Of a DNA stretch of 64,000 bases, positions 34,807-45,157 are shown piece by piece. Below the pieces are notes generated by a model. That model was given only the letters and a program-made list of their open reading frames with translations, ran no database searches and had not been told where the DNA came from. Location of the stretch: the NCBI GenBank assembly GCA_937125225.1, contig CAKZLE010000034.1, positions 62,001-126,000 of the forward strand. Direction: 5' to 3'. This DNA comes from an uncultured Spirochaetia bacterium. Lineage in GTDB: Bacteria; Spirochaetota; Spirochaetia; CAKZLE01. The position numbers were made by a program, and so were the translations under genes. Positions within the stretch are counted from its first letter, which is position 1, and each line of letters opens with the position of its first letter.

Positions 34807-35913
34807 TTATTCATGGTTGTCTCCATTTATCTTTGAGGCTTTGATCTGTTTAACCACTTTATCAAAGTCGGATTCAATGTGCTGCTGGGTTTTGTTGAAC
34901 TTGTCGTATTCAGTAAATGCCTTTTCTTCGGCCTTTTTGCGGGAGACGGAGCCATAGCCCTCAAGGATTTTATATTCGTTAAATTCCAGAAAACGGTTCA
35001 CACTGTTAGAAAAGCTTTCCATTGTGAAGGTAGTGTGGGTTTCAATGACACGCTCGATATAGTCAAAAAACGCGGTGACAGTTCGCTCCAGTTTTTTAAT
35101 CTCATCTTCCTTAAGGTAGTTTTTACCGATTCTGGTGTCTAATTTCAACACACGACCGTTCGGTGCATTTTTGTATGTTTTCATTCCCATCAGTGGTTTC
35201 TCGGCATCGGCGTTCAGATAAATAATCTCTGCCGCTGTATGACCAGTGATGGCGAAGTGGAACTTATCCTGTACGTGTGCGTAGAAATTACGGGTGGTTT
35301 CTGATTTTGGATCATAATCGATGCTGCATTCAGCAAAAATATCGGTGATCTGTTGATAGATGCGTCGCTCGGAGGCCCGGATGGAACGGACTCGCTCCAC
35401 TAGTTCTCGGAAATAGTCTTTACCAAAAAAGCGACCATTTTTCAGTCGCTCATCATCCATAGCAAAGCCTTTGGTGATGTATTCCTTCAGCAGTTGCGTC
35501 GCCCAGATGCGGAACTGAGTAGCTTTGGCTGAATTAACGCGATAGCCCACGGAGATGATGGCATCCAGATTATAAAACCGCGTTTTTTGTACTTGAGTTT
35601 TTCCGTCTATCGCCCCGTGTTGAGTGGTTGTTTCCAAAATGGAAATAACCACTTCTTCCTGGAGTTCCCTGGATTCAAAGATGTTCTTCAAGTGCTTGGA
35701 AATAGCAGGAATACCCACCCCAAATAGCTCGGCAATACGCTTTTGTGTAAGCCAGATTGTCTCGTCGTGCAGAATACACTCGACTTTAACCTGGCCATCC
35801 GGCGCGGTATAGAGCAGGAATTCTGTCAGCTCATCTTTTGTCGTCAAGCGTCGTTCTTCTTTATTTTCCGTATTTTGGAAGGGTTTTTCCAATTCGTGCT
35901 TATTTTTAGCCAT
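34807..35913 (-). CDS. rhuM: RhuM-family protein inside the BREX operon
   Basis: 368 residues from the ATG at 35913, which has GGGAGGAA before it. The protein matches the RhuM virulence-protein family: an N-terminal HTH-type segment (TIWLTQKRIAELFGVGIPAISKHLKNIFES) and the conserved FYNLDAIISVGYRVNSAKATQFRIWATQLLKEYI region. RhuM genes recur within type I restriction and BREX loci, where their role is unknown. Codon use is richer in G and C than in pglX and pglZ, suggesting separate acquisition. It overlaps no neighbour but keeps operon orientation. Confidence 0.85.
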   Translation of the reverse strand: MAKNKHELEKPFQNTENKEERRLTTKDELTEFLLYTAPDGQVKVECILHDETIWLTQKRIAELFGVGIPAISKHLKNIFESRELQEEVVISILETTTQHGAIDGKTQVQKTRFYNLDAIISVGYRVNSAKATQFRIWATQLLKEYITKGFAMDDERLKNGRFFGKDYFRELVERVRSIRASERRIYQQITDIFAECSIDYDPKSETTRNFYAHVQDKFHFAITGHTAAEIIYLNADAEKPLMGMKTYKNAPNGRVLKLDTRIGKNYLKEDEIKKLERTVTAFFDYIERVIETHTTFTMESFSNSVNRFLEFNEYKILEGYGSVSRKKAEEKAFTEYDKFNKTQQHIESDFDKVVKQIKASKINGDNHE

Positions 35914-35926
35914 TCGTGGTTCCTCC

Positions 35927-38900
35927 CTACCAATCTGCATTCAGATATTTCTTAAGTTGTCCTGCGTTGAGAACCTCATATGGAATCATCTTCTTTTGTT
36001 GTAATGGGGCTATATTTTTCCCAACCCCGTCATCTAGGATTGGATCATAGCCTTCAGCTAGAAGTTCATCAATTTTCTCTTTGAAATCTTCAATCTCTTT
36101 GAGTTGTTTGAAGATCTCAGCATTCTTAGTTTGGGCCTCTGCACTACTATTATGAGCGAGATCAGATTGGTAGTTGATTAAAGAACGTTCTCGATTTTCA
36201 ATATAAACTGAGCGAATTCTCATTAATTTGTCACGACTCCATTTGTAGATAATGATATAGCAATCAAATCCTTGATCTGGACCACTGGAGAGGTGCCAGA
36301 TAAATGGTGTAGCAGGTAATCGCTTAAATAGCTTGAGATGGCCGGATAGTTCTGCAAAGAAATATTTATTCAGGTATTCACTGATAGGTTTTCCAAGAAC
36401 TGAATCAAAGCTAGAATACTGCGCTGAGCTAAAGCCCTTCTCTCGAAACTTATTCTCAATACGGTCAAGTAATACTTTTTCACCAGCATTAGGAACTATT
36501 GGTATAATGCCATCTTCATCTTCCATGAGAATCTCTCTCACCATATCTACTAGGAATTCCATGGCCAGCGTATGCATCCGTTGTTGTGGGATTATATTGC
36601 TCTGTTTGAACCAATACCAAATATTGATTGGATTAATCTGATGACGAATACAGAATTCTTCCAGATCGTTATTGCTTTGATAAAGAGTTGGGAATCCACT
36701 TTCAATTTCATTACGTTCTTCAGCTGTGAAATTCTTGATTGGGAGCTCCTGGATGAAGTCATAGATATCATCAAGAGGGAAGTCCTTTGTGGATTCTGTC
36801 TCTGCCAAATAGGTGTCTCGAGCTTTTACAGAAACAGGTAGACCTCCGATACTTTGGCCTTCTTTGGCCAGCACCATAGCTTTGTCCTGTTCGGTCAGTT
36901 CATAAACTTCAAAAATCTTTTCATTGATGATGGCTTCATTGATCAAGGTTTGAGTTAATAGATAGTTTTCATAATTGAAGAATCTATTTAGTTGATTCTT
37001 CATTTCGTTCAAGGACCCATCATATGAGAACGGTGATTGTTTATAGTTTTTTTCAATAATGCTAAAAACATCTATAGCATCAAAAATTTGAATATTTCTT
37101 TTTGATAAGCTCTTGAGCACGCCTATACTATCATCTGTTGGGATTGGGAGGGGTATTCTTTTAACGTCATTTGGTTGCTTATTCACAGTTGGATTTAAGC
37201 AATCTGTAATGTAAAATATAAGTTTGGAATTGAGTGCAGAGAGAGCATAGTAAACATCCATTTTAGGAAATACAGCTGAAGCACCCATATCAAATAAGTA
37301 TCCTTTGGGCTTAAATCTAAAAGAGATACCTTTTGATCCACTTCCAGAGTAACTTAAACCTATATTTTCTCTATATTTTTCATCAACAAGATTAAAACTA
37401 TTTTGGTCTCTTATATATGACGCATTGTTAGTATAATTTACACACAACCAATTATTCCCACTCCATTTCCTAAAAGGGCCTCCTTTTGTGTACATTACCC
37501 ATCGAATTTCATTGGTACCATTAAATATGAGCTGCGATTTTATCTCCCACCAATGTCGAATTGCACCATTGTTATTTCCGGTTTTAACTCCAGAAACTAT
37601 TTCTGCATTTTTATCTAAAGAGGATGACCCGAATTTCTCCCGAAACTCATCAGATATCCAATAAATAAATGGCCAAGATTTGATGATCTTTAACTTGGCT
37701 TGAGGAATGGTGAAGACATGTTCTTCGAATTCTCCTGATAAAAATCTTTCGTAAATCTCTTTAAATAAACTTGGTTTATTTGTATGGTTTTTAAATTTTT
37801 TTAAATCAAAATAGGTACCATTAGCCTTTGACGATTTTTTTTCCAAAATATACATAACAGCATCTACTTGAACATTGGAGTTCTCAAACACCCCTCCAAG
37901 TCCTAGTTCAGCAAGCAAATTAATATTTGTTTTAGTAAGAATAAACTTTCGAACATCTTCAAATGTCTTGATATACATAAACGTAAGAGGATGAAGCATT
38001 GCGATAAATCCTGCTTTTTCTGTTAACTCATAACATCTCTTGATAAAAGTCGCGTACAAGTTTGTATGGAATTTGTAAGGTTTCTTATAGTTTGATTCAA
38101 TGAATTTTTTGAGATCAGGTCCAAAGTCAGAACTATCTGTATACGGTGGATTCGCTGTGGCCACATCGTATGTGTTATTGAGTAGTTCAAGAAACGTAAT
38201 AGCATCTTGAGTCTTGCTTGTTAAGAATGTATTACCTTGTGCCTGAGCATATTTATCAACCGCTGTTTTCAAATTGATAAAGAACGTGGCTGCAAAATCT
38301 TGATGGACATCAACTTCAGCAGCGGCAAACATATCCATCTGGTTCCCATGCTTAGCATCAACGATCAAATCGGTAATATGAGTCAATTTAGATGTGAGCC
38401 GTTCATTAATACGTATGAGAGATCCAAATTTGTAGGCATACTGCAGGTCTTTCCAGATATCTGCTATTAACTTCTGCTGACTTTTATCTAAAGTGAGTCC
38501 TTGGGTAAAGATGTGCTCAACCGTTTCGTATTCCGGTAGGTAAAAGTCAGATGAAACCACCTGAAAAGCAAGCGTTCCTATAGTACGATGTTTTTTCTTG
38601 GCTTTAATAAACAGACCAAGATGTGCCAACTGAACTGCCCGATCGTCTAAATCAATACCATGAAGATTGTTTTCAATAATTAACCTAGGGATCTCTTTCT
38701 CATCATATTCAGCGCCGTAATTGTCAATTTGATCCATATAGAGTTCATAGAAGAGATCAAACGCATAGAGCAGGAAGTTTCCCGATCCACAAGCAGGGTC
38801 GATTATCTTTATCTCGTGTAGTGGTTTTATATCTCGCTCCTGTTCTATAGGAGCATTTGCAATCTTGTAGCGATGCTTAATTTCTGAATCTGGGTACATT

Positions 38901-39628
38901 TCGAGATATAGTTTCCCGAGTGAGTTGTCGACCAGGAATTGTACTACCCACCTAGGTGTATAAACCTGTGATTGGAGAGAAACCTTATCATATTCAGTTT
39001 TTGCTTTACTATCTTTATGAGCTTGTTTTTTTACGGTATTATAGCTCTCATACAACCAGCCAAGAACATCATCACTTTGCCAGATATCATCTTCGATCTG
39101 GGTATCAGTTTCTACTGTATTAAACGCATCGATGATCTCATTTAGGCTGATTGAATCTGGAAGTAACGCATATGGATAGGTTTTGCTAAATAAGGGAAGA
39201 GTCTCTCCTAACTCATTAAAAGCTTCCTTAAGATATTCTCTGATGCCTTCCAGTTCCTCAGATCTCATATGAGAATTTCTTTCTAGCCATGCCTTATGCC
39301 CAAATGAACGGTCACCATGTTCTGGTCTTTTAGTTAAAACTGGAGGGAATAGAGAAGCCGCTTCCATGACTTTAATTGCCGCTAGACGATTAAAGAGGGT
39401 AAAGGTCAGTTCATCGATAAGCTTAGCTCGAGCATGTTCATAATCTCCCGTCTCACCGATATGGTTTTGAAGCATCTCTTCAAAACGAATTCGTTTAAGG
39501 ATCAGATCTTCAGGAAGTCTTGCAATGTCTAACTGTTTATTCTTGGCAAGTCCTAATCTGGAGAAATGATTATCAAATGTTGCTTCAATGAGACTTCTTA
39601 GCTTTTCAACATGGTCGGATAGTTTCAT
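35927..39628 (-). CDS. pglX: BREX adenine-specific DNA methyltransferase PglX
   Basis: 1233 residues. SAM-binding motif I DPACGSGNFLLYAF (about residue 290) and catalytic NPPYTDSSDF (about 493), as for N6-adenine methylases, followed by a long target-recognition half. It marks self DNA at a 6-7-bp non-palindromic site and sets BREX specificity. AAGGA stands 11 nt before the ATG, 15 bp after brxC. No homopolymer tract suggesting phase variation is evident. Confidence 0.94.
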   Translation of the reverse strand: MKLSDHVEKLRSLIEATFDNHFSRLGLAKNKQLDIARLPEDLILKRIRFEEMLQNHIGETGDYEHARAKLIDELTFTLFNRLAAIKVMEAASLFPPVLTKRPEHGDRSFGHKAWLERNSHMRSEELEGIREYLKEAFNELGETLPLFSKTYPYALLPDSISLNEIIDAFNTVETDTQIEDDIWQSDDVLGWLYESYNTVKKQAHKDSKAKTEYDKVSLQSQVYTPRWVVQFLVDNSLGKLYLEMYPDSEIKHRYKIANAPIEQERDIKPLHEIKIIDPACGSGNFLLYAFDLFYELYMDQIDNYGAEYDEKEIPRLIIENNLHGIDLDDRAVQLAHLGLFIKAKKKHRTIGTLAFQVVSSDFYLPEYETVEHIFTQGLTLDKSQQKLIADIWKDLQYAYKFGSLIRINERLTSKLTHITDLIVDAKHGNQMDMFAAAEVDVHQDFAATFFINLKTAVDKYAQAQGNTFLTSKTQDAITFLELLNNTYDVATANPPYTDSSDFGPDLKKFIESNYKKPYKFHTNLYATFIKRCYELTEKAGFIAMLHPLTFMYIKTFEDVRKFILTKTNINLLAELGLGGVFENSNVQVDAVMYILEKKSSKANGTYFDLKKFKNHTNKPSLFKEIYERFLSGEFEEHVFTIPQAKLKIIKSWPFIYWISDEFREKFGSSSLDKNAEIVSGVKTGNNNGAIRHWWEIKSQLIFNGTNEIRWVMYTKGGPFRKWSGNNWLCVNYTNNASYIRDQNSFNLVDEKYRENIGLSYSGSGSKGISFRFKPKGYLFDMGASAVFPKMDVYYALSALNSKLIFYITDCLNPTVNKQPNDVKRIPLPIPTDDSIGVLKSLSKRNIQIFDAIDVFSIIEKNYKQSPFSYDGSLNEMKNQLNRFFNYENYLLTQTLINEAIINEKIFEVYELTEQDKAMVLAKEGQSIGGLPVSVKARDTYLAETESTKDFPLDDIYDFIQELPIKNFTAEERNEIESGFPTLYQSNNDLEEFCIRHQINPINIWYWFKQSNIIPQQRMHTLAMEFLVDMVREILMEDEDGIIPIVPNAGEKVLLDRIENKFREKGFSSAQYSSFDSVLGKPISEYLNKYFFAELSGHLKLFKRLPATPFIWHLSSGPDQGFDCYIIIYKWSRDKLMRIRSVYIENRERSLINYQSDLAHNSSAEAQTKNAEIFKQLKEIEDFKEKIDELLAEGYDPILDDGVGKNIAPLQQKKMIPYEVLNAGQLKKYLNADW

Positions 39629-39643
39629 GTGTTATGTTTCCTT

Positions 39644-42600
39644 TTAGTACGTATCAATATCTAATTCGATCTCTTCCTCGGGGCGAGCTGCAGCCATAGC
39701 AGAAAGTTGAGCTACCAGGAGTGACTTATATTCACCTACGGTCATTACCTTATTGGGTAATGGAAAGCGCACTTTACGAGGTTTCTTAGGTGCTGGAGGC
39801 TGCTCAGGCGCACTAGGATTACTTGGAGTTACTGTAGGTGCTTCTTGAATAAAACTACTTTGAATAATAAGCAGCTCACTCTCCTTAGTTGGTGCCAATG
39901 CTGTATAGTTGAGAATATCGGTTAGAGAAAACCCACAATTCTTTGCAGTAATAGAAAACTCTAAAACAAGATCATTAATAATTCTATCTGAACAATAGGT
40001 TCTCAAATTATCTAATTTCGTTTTATTCTGGAGATTCAATTCAGCTGGATAATTTTGGAGGGTTCTTTGTGCTGCATCAACTTTACCTAACAGTAATTGG
40101 TACTTGTGTGTCATGCCCTCAGCAGCATTTCTCAATAGGCTATAATAGCGGTCCTTGACCGTTTGGGTGAGGTTCCGAAGACTTCCAAAGTTTCTTACCA
40201 TATCCTGTGTATACAGATGGTTGAATTCTTCATGGGCTTCTTGTATGGAAATATCACTTCGTTCAGCTTTTCTCAACTCATCAGATACTTCTTCTATAAA
40301 CCGTTTGTAATCTTTCACTTGTGAAAAGTTTTTCTTGATAAACTTTAGAGCTTTAAGAATAGTATGAACAGCACTAGAGAACTGATCTCTATTGAGTAAA
40401 AAGAACTCGACTTTTTCTATATAGTTATTTTCTGTGATTTTACCAGTAAAGCTTTGCAAGGTTTCTTTCTGTTCAGCTACAAGCGGTAGCAGACTCTCAA
40501 AGTGTTCGATTGTATCATGTAAGGTGGTAAGGGACCCGGTAAAGTGATCAGCTAATATTTTGATGCTATCAGCTAACTCAAAGTCATTGGTATTCCAATC
40601 TACCTTACGATGAGTATGTTCACTAAATTCTAGATCCATTAGCTGTTGGACTGTTTGGTTCTTCTGGGCTGCTGTGAGTTTGACATTGATTGTTTTAAAT
40701 GATGCAGATTTAAACCTGGTTGCATTTTTAAAGGCTTCTTGTATATCTGAGTTCTCGTGAGAAAAGTACTTCTCACCATTATACTTAACCGATAGACGAC
40801 CAGCACGTAAGAGAGCTGCTAGTGTTACTACTATGGTCCCGAATGAATATCCCCAAGGTGCGAGGGAAAGCTCTGCTTCGAGTACTCGTCCATCAATATA
40901 GTGTGTCTTTAGCTTCTCACTTATCTCTTCAACTACTTTCAAGTGATCGCCGGTGAAGTTACCATGACTATCAAAATACTTGAAGTCCTCACTACTGAAG
41001 AGTCGGTACAACACGTCCTTGCGGCTCGTAAATATTTTTGAAACTAAACTTTCAGATAGATTAGAAACCAGTCGTTTTGTATAAATGTTTTTAATCATTT
41101 TTCTCTGTAATTCGACAATGGTACTCTTATAACTATCGGAATTGAGTAGATGCTCATCAAATAGATAGATTATTGAGCTATTACGATAGGCATGTTCGAT
41201 ATTATGTTTAAGATCCTTTTCTTTTTCTTCTCGGATAAGAGAAAAATCTCTGATAACCTGTCGTTTGATAGGATCAGACTCGTTTGAATACTTATCTTCC
41301 ATATAAAGATAACGACTTATATCACCTATGAGCTTATCAATCAGTACAAAGTCTGAATTATCAGGTACCAGTGATATGAGATCTTTTTGGCTTTGGGTAT
41401 CAAACTTGATAGTTTCAATAAAATCTTGCCTGTCTTCACTCATATTAAAAAGACTATATACGGTCATCTGTAATTGCTTATTACCTTTGCTTGAGAGCTC
41501 ATCATCTTGATCTGAAAGAATACTAAATTTAAAACTATCTGAGCCATCACTAAGCGTAGAGACTGGAGCAAATAATTTATAGGCTGTTAGATAATTGATT
41601 AATGAACGTTTTTTGTTATGTAGTTCCACCGTAAAATCATTCATTTCTTCAAGAAGCTTTCCTTCAAGATCTGATGTGATTTTATAGGCGTTATTTGTTA
41701 CTAGGAGGACCTTTGCTTCAAGTAACAGGGAAAGACCCTTTTCAATATCTGGTTTTACCTCGTAGTACGTAGTTAAATCTGATATGTAGCTTTTGGTGAT
41801 ATTCTCGACAGTTGCCGATACAACTTCTGAGTCTGATAGAAGATGGATGGTTTGTAATAGTTTCTTGCCGTCGATAGTGCTATTTTCTTGGCCTAGGATC
41901 TTTTTAGCTGTATCATATTTATTTACCAAATCGTTAGGAGGTGCTGTTTGCGCTTCAGTACAGATGGCATATCCAGGAGCGAACCTATATAGGTCGCTAT
42001 TTCCCATGTGTTTTCTCAGAACATCAAAGGTTGTGATGATCATACCTCGTGCCGCTATTTGTGTAGCAACAAGCGCATTTGAGCTAAATAGAAATTTCTG
42101 GAGAATGTCAAACTGATATTTATGAAAGGGATAATAGGTGGCAAATTCATCTGCATCTGTTGTTTTAGTAGGAAAGGTTGATTTGAGATTCGTGGCATCA
42201 GCTATTAGTCCTTCATTTTTTGTATAGTAATCCATAAGCAATGTATGACTGTCTTTGGTTTTTTTAAGTAGCCGTGAGCGAATTATGACATCTACCTCAG
42301 TTGATTCGAGATGTAGCTTTGTTTTAAAACGATCCGTAACTTTAGTGAGTTGGCTACGATTTACATTCGTATTGTTAATAACATCATCAAGTTTTTCCTG
42401 AGCAATAGCTATGGTCCAGACTTTATGACTAATACTCGAAAGAGCTTCACTGATCCCTTCTAAATCGAGGAGGGTAAACTTCTTCTGGCTGATAGCTTCA
42501 CTTGCTTCATCAAAAACAAATACTATTGTCTCATCTGGTTTGGTTGTAAGATACTTCTCAAGTTCCATTTTAAACTTGCTTGCAGAAAAGTTATCAATAG

Positions 42601-43270
42601 CAGCGCTGTACACGCTTAGAGTATCTTCATAATCAGCGTTGCTATATCCTATTTCCAAGCATACTTTTCGCATAACCCTTGCAACTTGTCGATTACTCAT
42701 TTTTAGCTCTTCCCAATCCTTCCCTTCAAGAGATCGGGTCTTATCTTCAAATTCCTGTAGCTTTCCCTCAAGAAAGAGGTCAAATTCCATGTACCCATAG
42801 AGATCATCTCTAAATCCAAGATTCTTAAGAAGGTTCGCAAAAAGTGTGAATGCTAGCCCTTTACTGGTATTTTGTTTAGCTATGTCGAGAAATACAACCC
42901 TGCTGTTAATGGTATCAAGATTACGTATAGAGTTCTCGATAAGACTTTCATCAGAAATACCTTTTAACCTTGGAATAAATCGTTCTCGAGCAGGAGTTCC
43001 ATTAATAGTAGGGTTATGCAGGATATAACCAATCATCTTACCAAAGTATGATTTACCAGAACCATAAAAGCCTGATAACCACACTCCTGTTTCTTTTATA
43101 TTTGAGGTGAACTGATTGGTGAAGTTGTATAGATGTTCTCCAATACCCTCAGTTACGATATAAGATTCAATCTCTTGTTGAATTTCCAGTTCAGAACGAT
43201 CCTCTAAGTCAATTACGTTTTTAATATCTTCCTGAAGATTTAAGGTTAGAATATCTTGTATTTTAGTCAT
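39644..43270 (-). CDS. brxC: BREX P-loop ATPase BrxC
   Basis: 1208 residues. Walker A WLSGFYGSGKSYFGKM (about 62-77), a Walker B-like VFVFDEASEAIS (about 253), then long helical regions and a proline-rich linker (PTVTPSNPSAPEQPPAPKKP, about 1155) before the basic C-terminus. BrxC/PglY is required for BREX and is DUF499/DUF6079-like. AAAGGA precedes the ATG. Confidence 0.92.
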   Translation of the reverse strand: MTKIQDILTLNLQEDIKNVIDLEDRSELEIQQEIESYIVTEGIGEHLYNFTNQFTSNIKETGVWLSGFYGSGKSYFGKMIGYILHNPTINGTPARERFIPRLKGISDESLIENSIRNLDTINSRVVFLDIAKQNTSKGLAFTLFANLLKNLGFRDDLYGYMEFDLFLEGKLQEFEDKTRSLEGKDWEELKMSNRQVARVMRKVCLEIGYSNADYEDTLSVYSAAIDNFSASKFKMELEKYLTTKPDETIVFVFDEASEAISQKKFTLLDLEGISEALSSISHKVWTIAIAQEKLDDVINNTNVNRSQLTKVTDRFKTKLHLESTEVDVIIRSRLLKKTKDSHTLLMDYYTKNEGLIADATNLKSTFPTKTTDADEFATYYPFHKYQFDILQKFLFSSNALVATQIAARGMIITTFDVLRKHMGNSDLYRFAPGYAICTEAQTAPPNDLVNKYDTAKKILGQENSTIDGKKLLQTIHLLSDSEVVSATVENITKSYISDLTTYYEVKPDIEKGLSLLLEAKVLLVTNNAYKITSDLEGKLLEEMNDFTVELHNKKRSLINYLTAYKLFAPVSTLSDGSDSFKFSILSDQDDELSSKGNKQLQMTVYSLFNMSEDRQDFIETIKFDTQSQKDLISLVPDNSDFVLIDKLIGDISRYLYMEDKYSNESDPIKRQVIRDFSLIREEKEKDLKHNIEHAYRNSSIIYLFDEHLLNSDSYKSTIVELQRKMIKNIYTKRLVSNLSESLVSKIFTSRKDVLYRLFSSEDFKYFDSHGNFTGDHLKVVEEISEKLKTHYIDGRVLEAELSLAPWGYSFGTIVVTLAALLRAGRLSVKYNGEKYFSHENSDIQEAFKNATRFKSASFKTINVKLTAAQKNQTVQQLMDLEFSEHTHRKVDWNTNDFELADSIKILADHFTGSLTTLHDTIEHFESLLPLVAEQKETLQSFTGKITENNYIEKVEFFLLNRDQFSSAVHTILKALKFIKKNFSQVKDYKRFIEEVSDELRKAERSDISIQEAHEEFNHLYTQDMVRNFGSLRNLTQTVKDRYYSLLRNAAEGMTHKYQLLLGKVDAAQRTLQNYPAELNLQNKTKLDNLRTYCSDRIINDLVLEFSITAKNCGFSLTDILNYTALAPTKESELLIIQSSFIQEAPTVTPSNPSAPEQPPAPKKPRKVRFPLPNKVMTVGEYKSLLVAQLSAMAAARPEEEIELDIDTY

Positions 43271-43280
43271 GTCTAGTCCT

Positions 43281-43829
43281 TTATTGTACTAATGTGCAAC
43301 GATACTTCGATGCAGGTTTGAAGTTTAAAAAATAGATGTTGTCATCTTCGATCTTTGAAGGATAAAAAATCACAAGAGGATGAGGAAGACTCATAACTGC
43401 CTTATGCTCCATGATATTTAAGTTTTCAATACCCGTCCCATAGAGACAGCCTGTTCTAATGAGAATGGGAATCTTATGATCATTACATGCAGTTTTTATT
43501 TCGTTAATTATCAGATCAAAAAGATCCGGTTCAGGATCATCAGACCGAAATATGAGATATGGAGTATTCTTGAATTCTTGGTAATAGCTGCTAAATGATT
43601 CCCAACCATCAGCATCAATTGCTTGAACGAGTAGGGTGCTGATATCAATAAATACTGCGGTATCTCGGTATACTTCTTTTGCACGTTCGATGTAAAGATG
43701 CTCTTCATGTGGAGGGTAGGAAAATAGAATGCTATTACCCCCGTTAGCCTGACGTCGTATTTGGTCCTGGTTTTTAATATGAAATCCAAGATCGGTGAAT
43801 TTGCGCTGATAATCAGTTATATAAGACAT
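43281..43829 (-). CDS. brxB: BREX protein BrxB (DUF1788)
   Basis: 182 residues. DUF1788 hallmarks: LPHPLVIFYPSKIED and the C-terminal YFLNFKPASKYRCTLVQ. Start at ATG 43829 with AAGGA upstream; an in-frame GTG one codon earlier is possible. It overlaps brxA by 17 bp. Small scaffold-type protein needed for BREX. Confidence 0.9.
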   Translation of the reverse strand: MSYITDYQRKFTDLGFHIKNQDQIRRQANGGNSILFSYPPHEEHLYIERAKEVYRDTAVFIDISTLLVQAIDADGWESFSSYYQEFKNTPYLIFRSDDPEPDLFDLIINEIKTACNDHKIPILIRTGCLYGTGIENLNIMEHKAVMSLPHPLVIFYPSKIEDDNIYFLNFKPASKYRCTLVQ

Positions 43830-44613
43830 CACATATTCCTTTATAGCTATGGATTAATTCAATGTTCAAAGAAACACCGGTATAGTTCATATGAAAATAT
43901 CCTTTGAGAGAGAGCTTTTTATACCGATCATGAATACTATCAGTGGATATGAAACTGATCGGTAATAATTCATGTACGAGAATGTTGTTAATGCTAGGTG
44001 CATAGAGTTTTGCAATATACAGAAAAAGCACTTGCAACTCCGAGGAGGGTCTAATGGGTATAAAAGATTTGATTCGGCCAGTGCTTAAGAACCCAAGTTT
44101 ACTCATAAAATTGAGATACTTGGTAGAAAGAGTAGTGATAGTATTTTCAGACCAGCTGAGTTGTAATGATTCATGTTGGTGTAAAAACTCTTTCAAATAA
44201 GCAATGATATCATTCTTTGAAATACTTGCACGTCCTGAATAATAGGTTTTGGTAAAAACCTGTGTTGTGATATCTCTAAAGAGCCTATTGTTCAAAGCAA
44301 ATTGCCAAACAAGGACTAGTTCTTTATCTTTCTGTGGGACTCGATCGGTAAAGATCGCATCAATAAGTTTTTCATGATCATCGTTAATAAATTGCAGGAA
44401 GCCATTTTGAACTTCACGTTCAATTCTATTTCGACTTCTTTCGGTACGGAGATTGAATTCATTACGTTGATGAATGAGTTCTTGTACGGAATCTGTTTGA
44501 CTGAAATAGGAATCTATAGCTTTAAGAAGGACACTACAATCCTTGAGTCCTCCAATCATATTGATCGCAGTATTATAATCCCCAAGATCTATTGAGGTAT
44601 GTGTTATTTCCAT
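43813..44613 (-). CDS. brxA: BREX protein BrxA (DUF1819)
   Basis: 266 residues. DUF1819 pattern: ALNNRLFRDITTQVFTKTYYSGRASIS and SWSENTITTLSTKYLNFMSKLGFL. Related BrxA proteins bind DNA. It starts 3 bp after the HTH gene, so it is coupled. Confidence 0.88.
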   Translation of the reverse strand: MEITHTSIDLGDYNTAINMIGGLKDCSVLLKAIDSYFSQTDSVQELIHQRNEFNLRTERSRNRIEREVQNGFLQFINDDHEKLIDAIFTDRVPQKDKELVLVWQFALNNRLFRDITTQVFTKTYYSGRASISKNDIIAYLKEFLHQHESLQLSWSENTITTLSTKYLNFMSKLGFLSTGRIKSFIPIRPSSELQVLFLYIAKLYAPSINNILVHELLPISFISTDSIHDRYKKLSLKGYFHMNYTGVSLNIELIHSYKGICDVLYN

Positions 44614-44616
44614 TGA

Positions 44617-44814
44617 TTATGTTGTATCCTTATCTTGTTTGTCTGATGCACCACCAGAGCGAATCCAATCATCGACCTCGATTTGTTTAAACATCCATCT
44701 ACGACCTACTCGATGACCTGGCATGCTTCGTTGCTCAATCCATTTATAGATGGTTTCATTACTCACATTGAGATAGGTGCATATGTCATCAACTGTTTGC
44801 CATCGTTCTTCCAT
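44617..44814 (-). CDS. excisionase-like HTH protein at the head of the BREX operon
   Basis: 65 residues: MEERWQTVDDICTYLNVSNETIYKWIEQRSM is a MerR/Xis-type winged helix, with VGRRWMFKQIEVDDWI as the second half. Probably the BREX transcriptional regulator; a role as excisionase for the adjacent element is the alternative. AAGGA lies 9 nt before the ATG. Confidence 0.82.
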   Translation of the reverse strand: MEERWQTVDDICTYLNVSNETIYKWIEQRSMPGHRVGRRWMFKQIEVDDWIRSGGASDKQDKDTT

Positions 44815-44909
44815 AAGTCATGTCCTTTTTCTCAAATGCAGATTTCAACAAGTATTCGCTTCTTGAAAATCCTCAGTATTGGAAAGTGATTACATTTATA
44901 TGCCCATTA

Positions 44910-44938
44910 AGAATACCTCTTCAGTAGACCAAAAGCAA
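44910..44938 (-). promoter_or_regulatory. promoter of the BREX operon
   Basis: TTGCTT (44933-44938), 17 nt, TATTCT (44910-44915). It gives a leader of roughly 90 nt before the HTH gene. Confidence 0.55.
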
Positions 44939-44989
44939 GCCTATTATTACCGAATAGTGTCGATGTGGTAGGGTTTCTGTTTAGTTTTA

Positions 44990-45157
44990 TCACAACTCCC
45001 CGATCAACGCACTAATCACCGGATGATATTCCTCTATCAGATTCTCCTTTGCTATCTCAAATTCCTCATCATCCAAGACCCCCTGCCTGTGGAGTGCTTT
45101 GATCATGTAGAGTGCCAGGTGGTAATCTTTCTCTGCAGCAAACTGTTCTTTGGTCAT
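44990..45157 (-). CDS. small SHOCT-type protein
   Basis: 55 residues, MTKEQFAAEKDYHLALYMIKALHRQG then VLDDEEFEIAKENLIEEYHPVISALIGEL (in two parts). It matches the short SHOCT-like proteins that accompany serine-recombinase elements of Firmicutes and relatives. The ATG overlaps the stop of the interrupted gene upstream (TGATG-type overlap at 45154-45157). Function unknown, perhaps oligomerisation. Confidence 0.75.
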   Translation of the reverse strand: MTKEQFAAEKDYHLALYMIKALHRQGVLDDEEFEIAKENLIEEYHPVISALIGEL

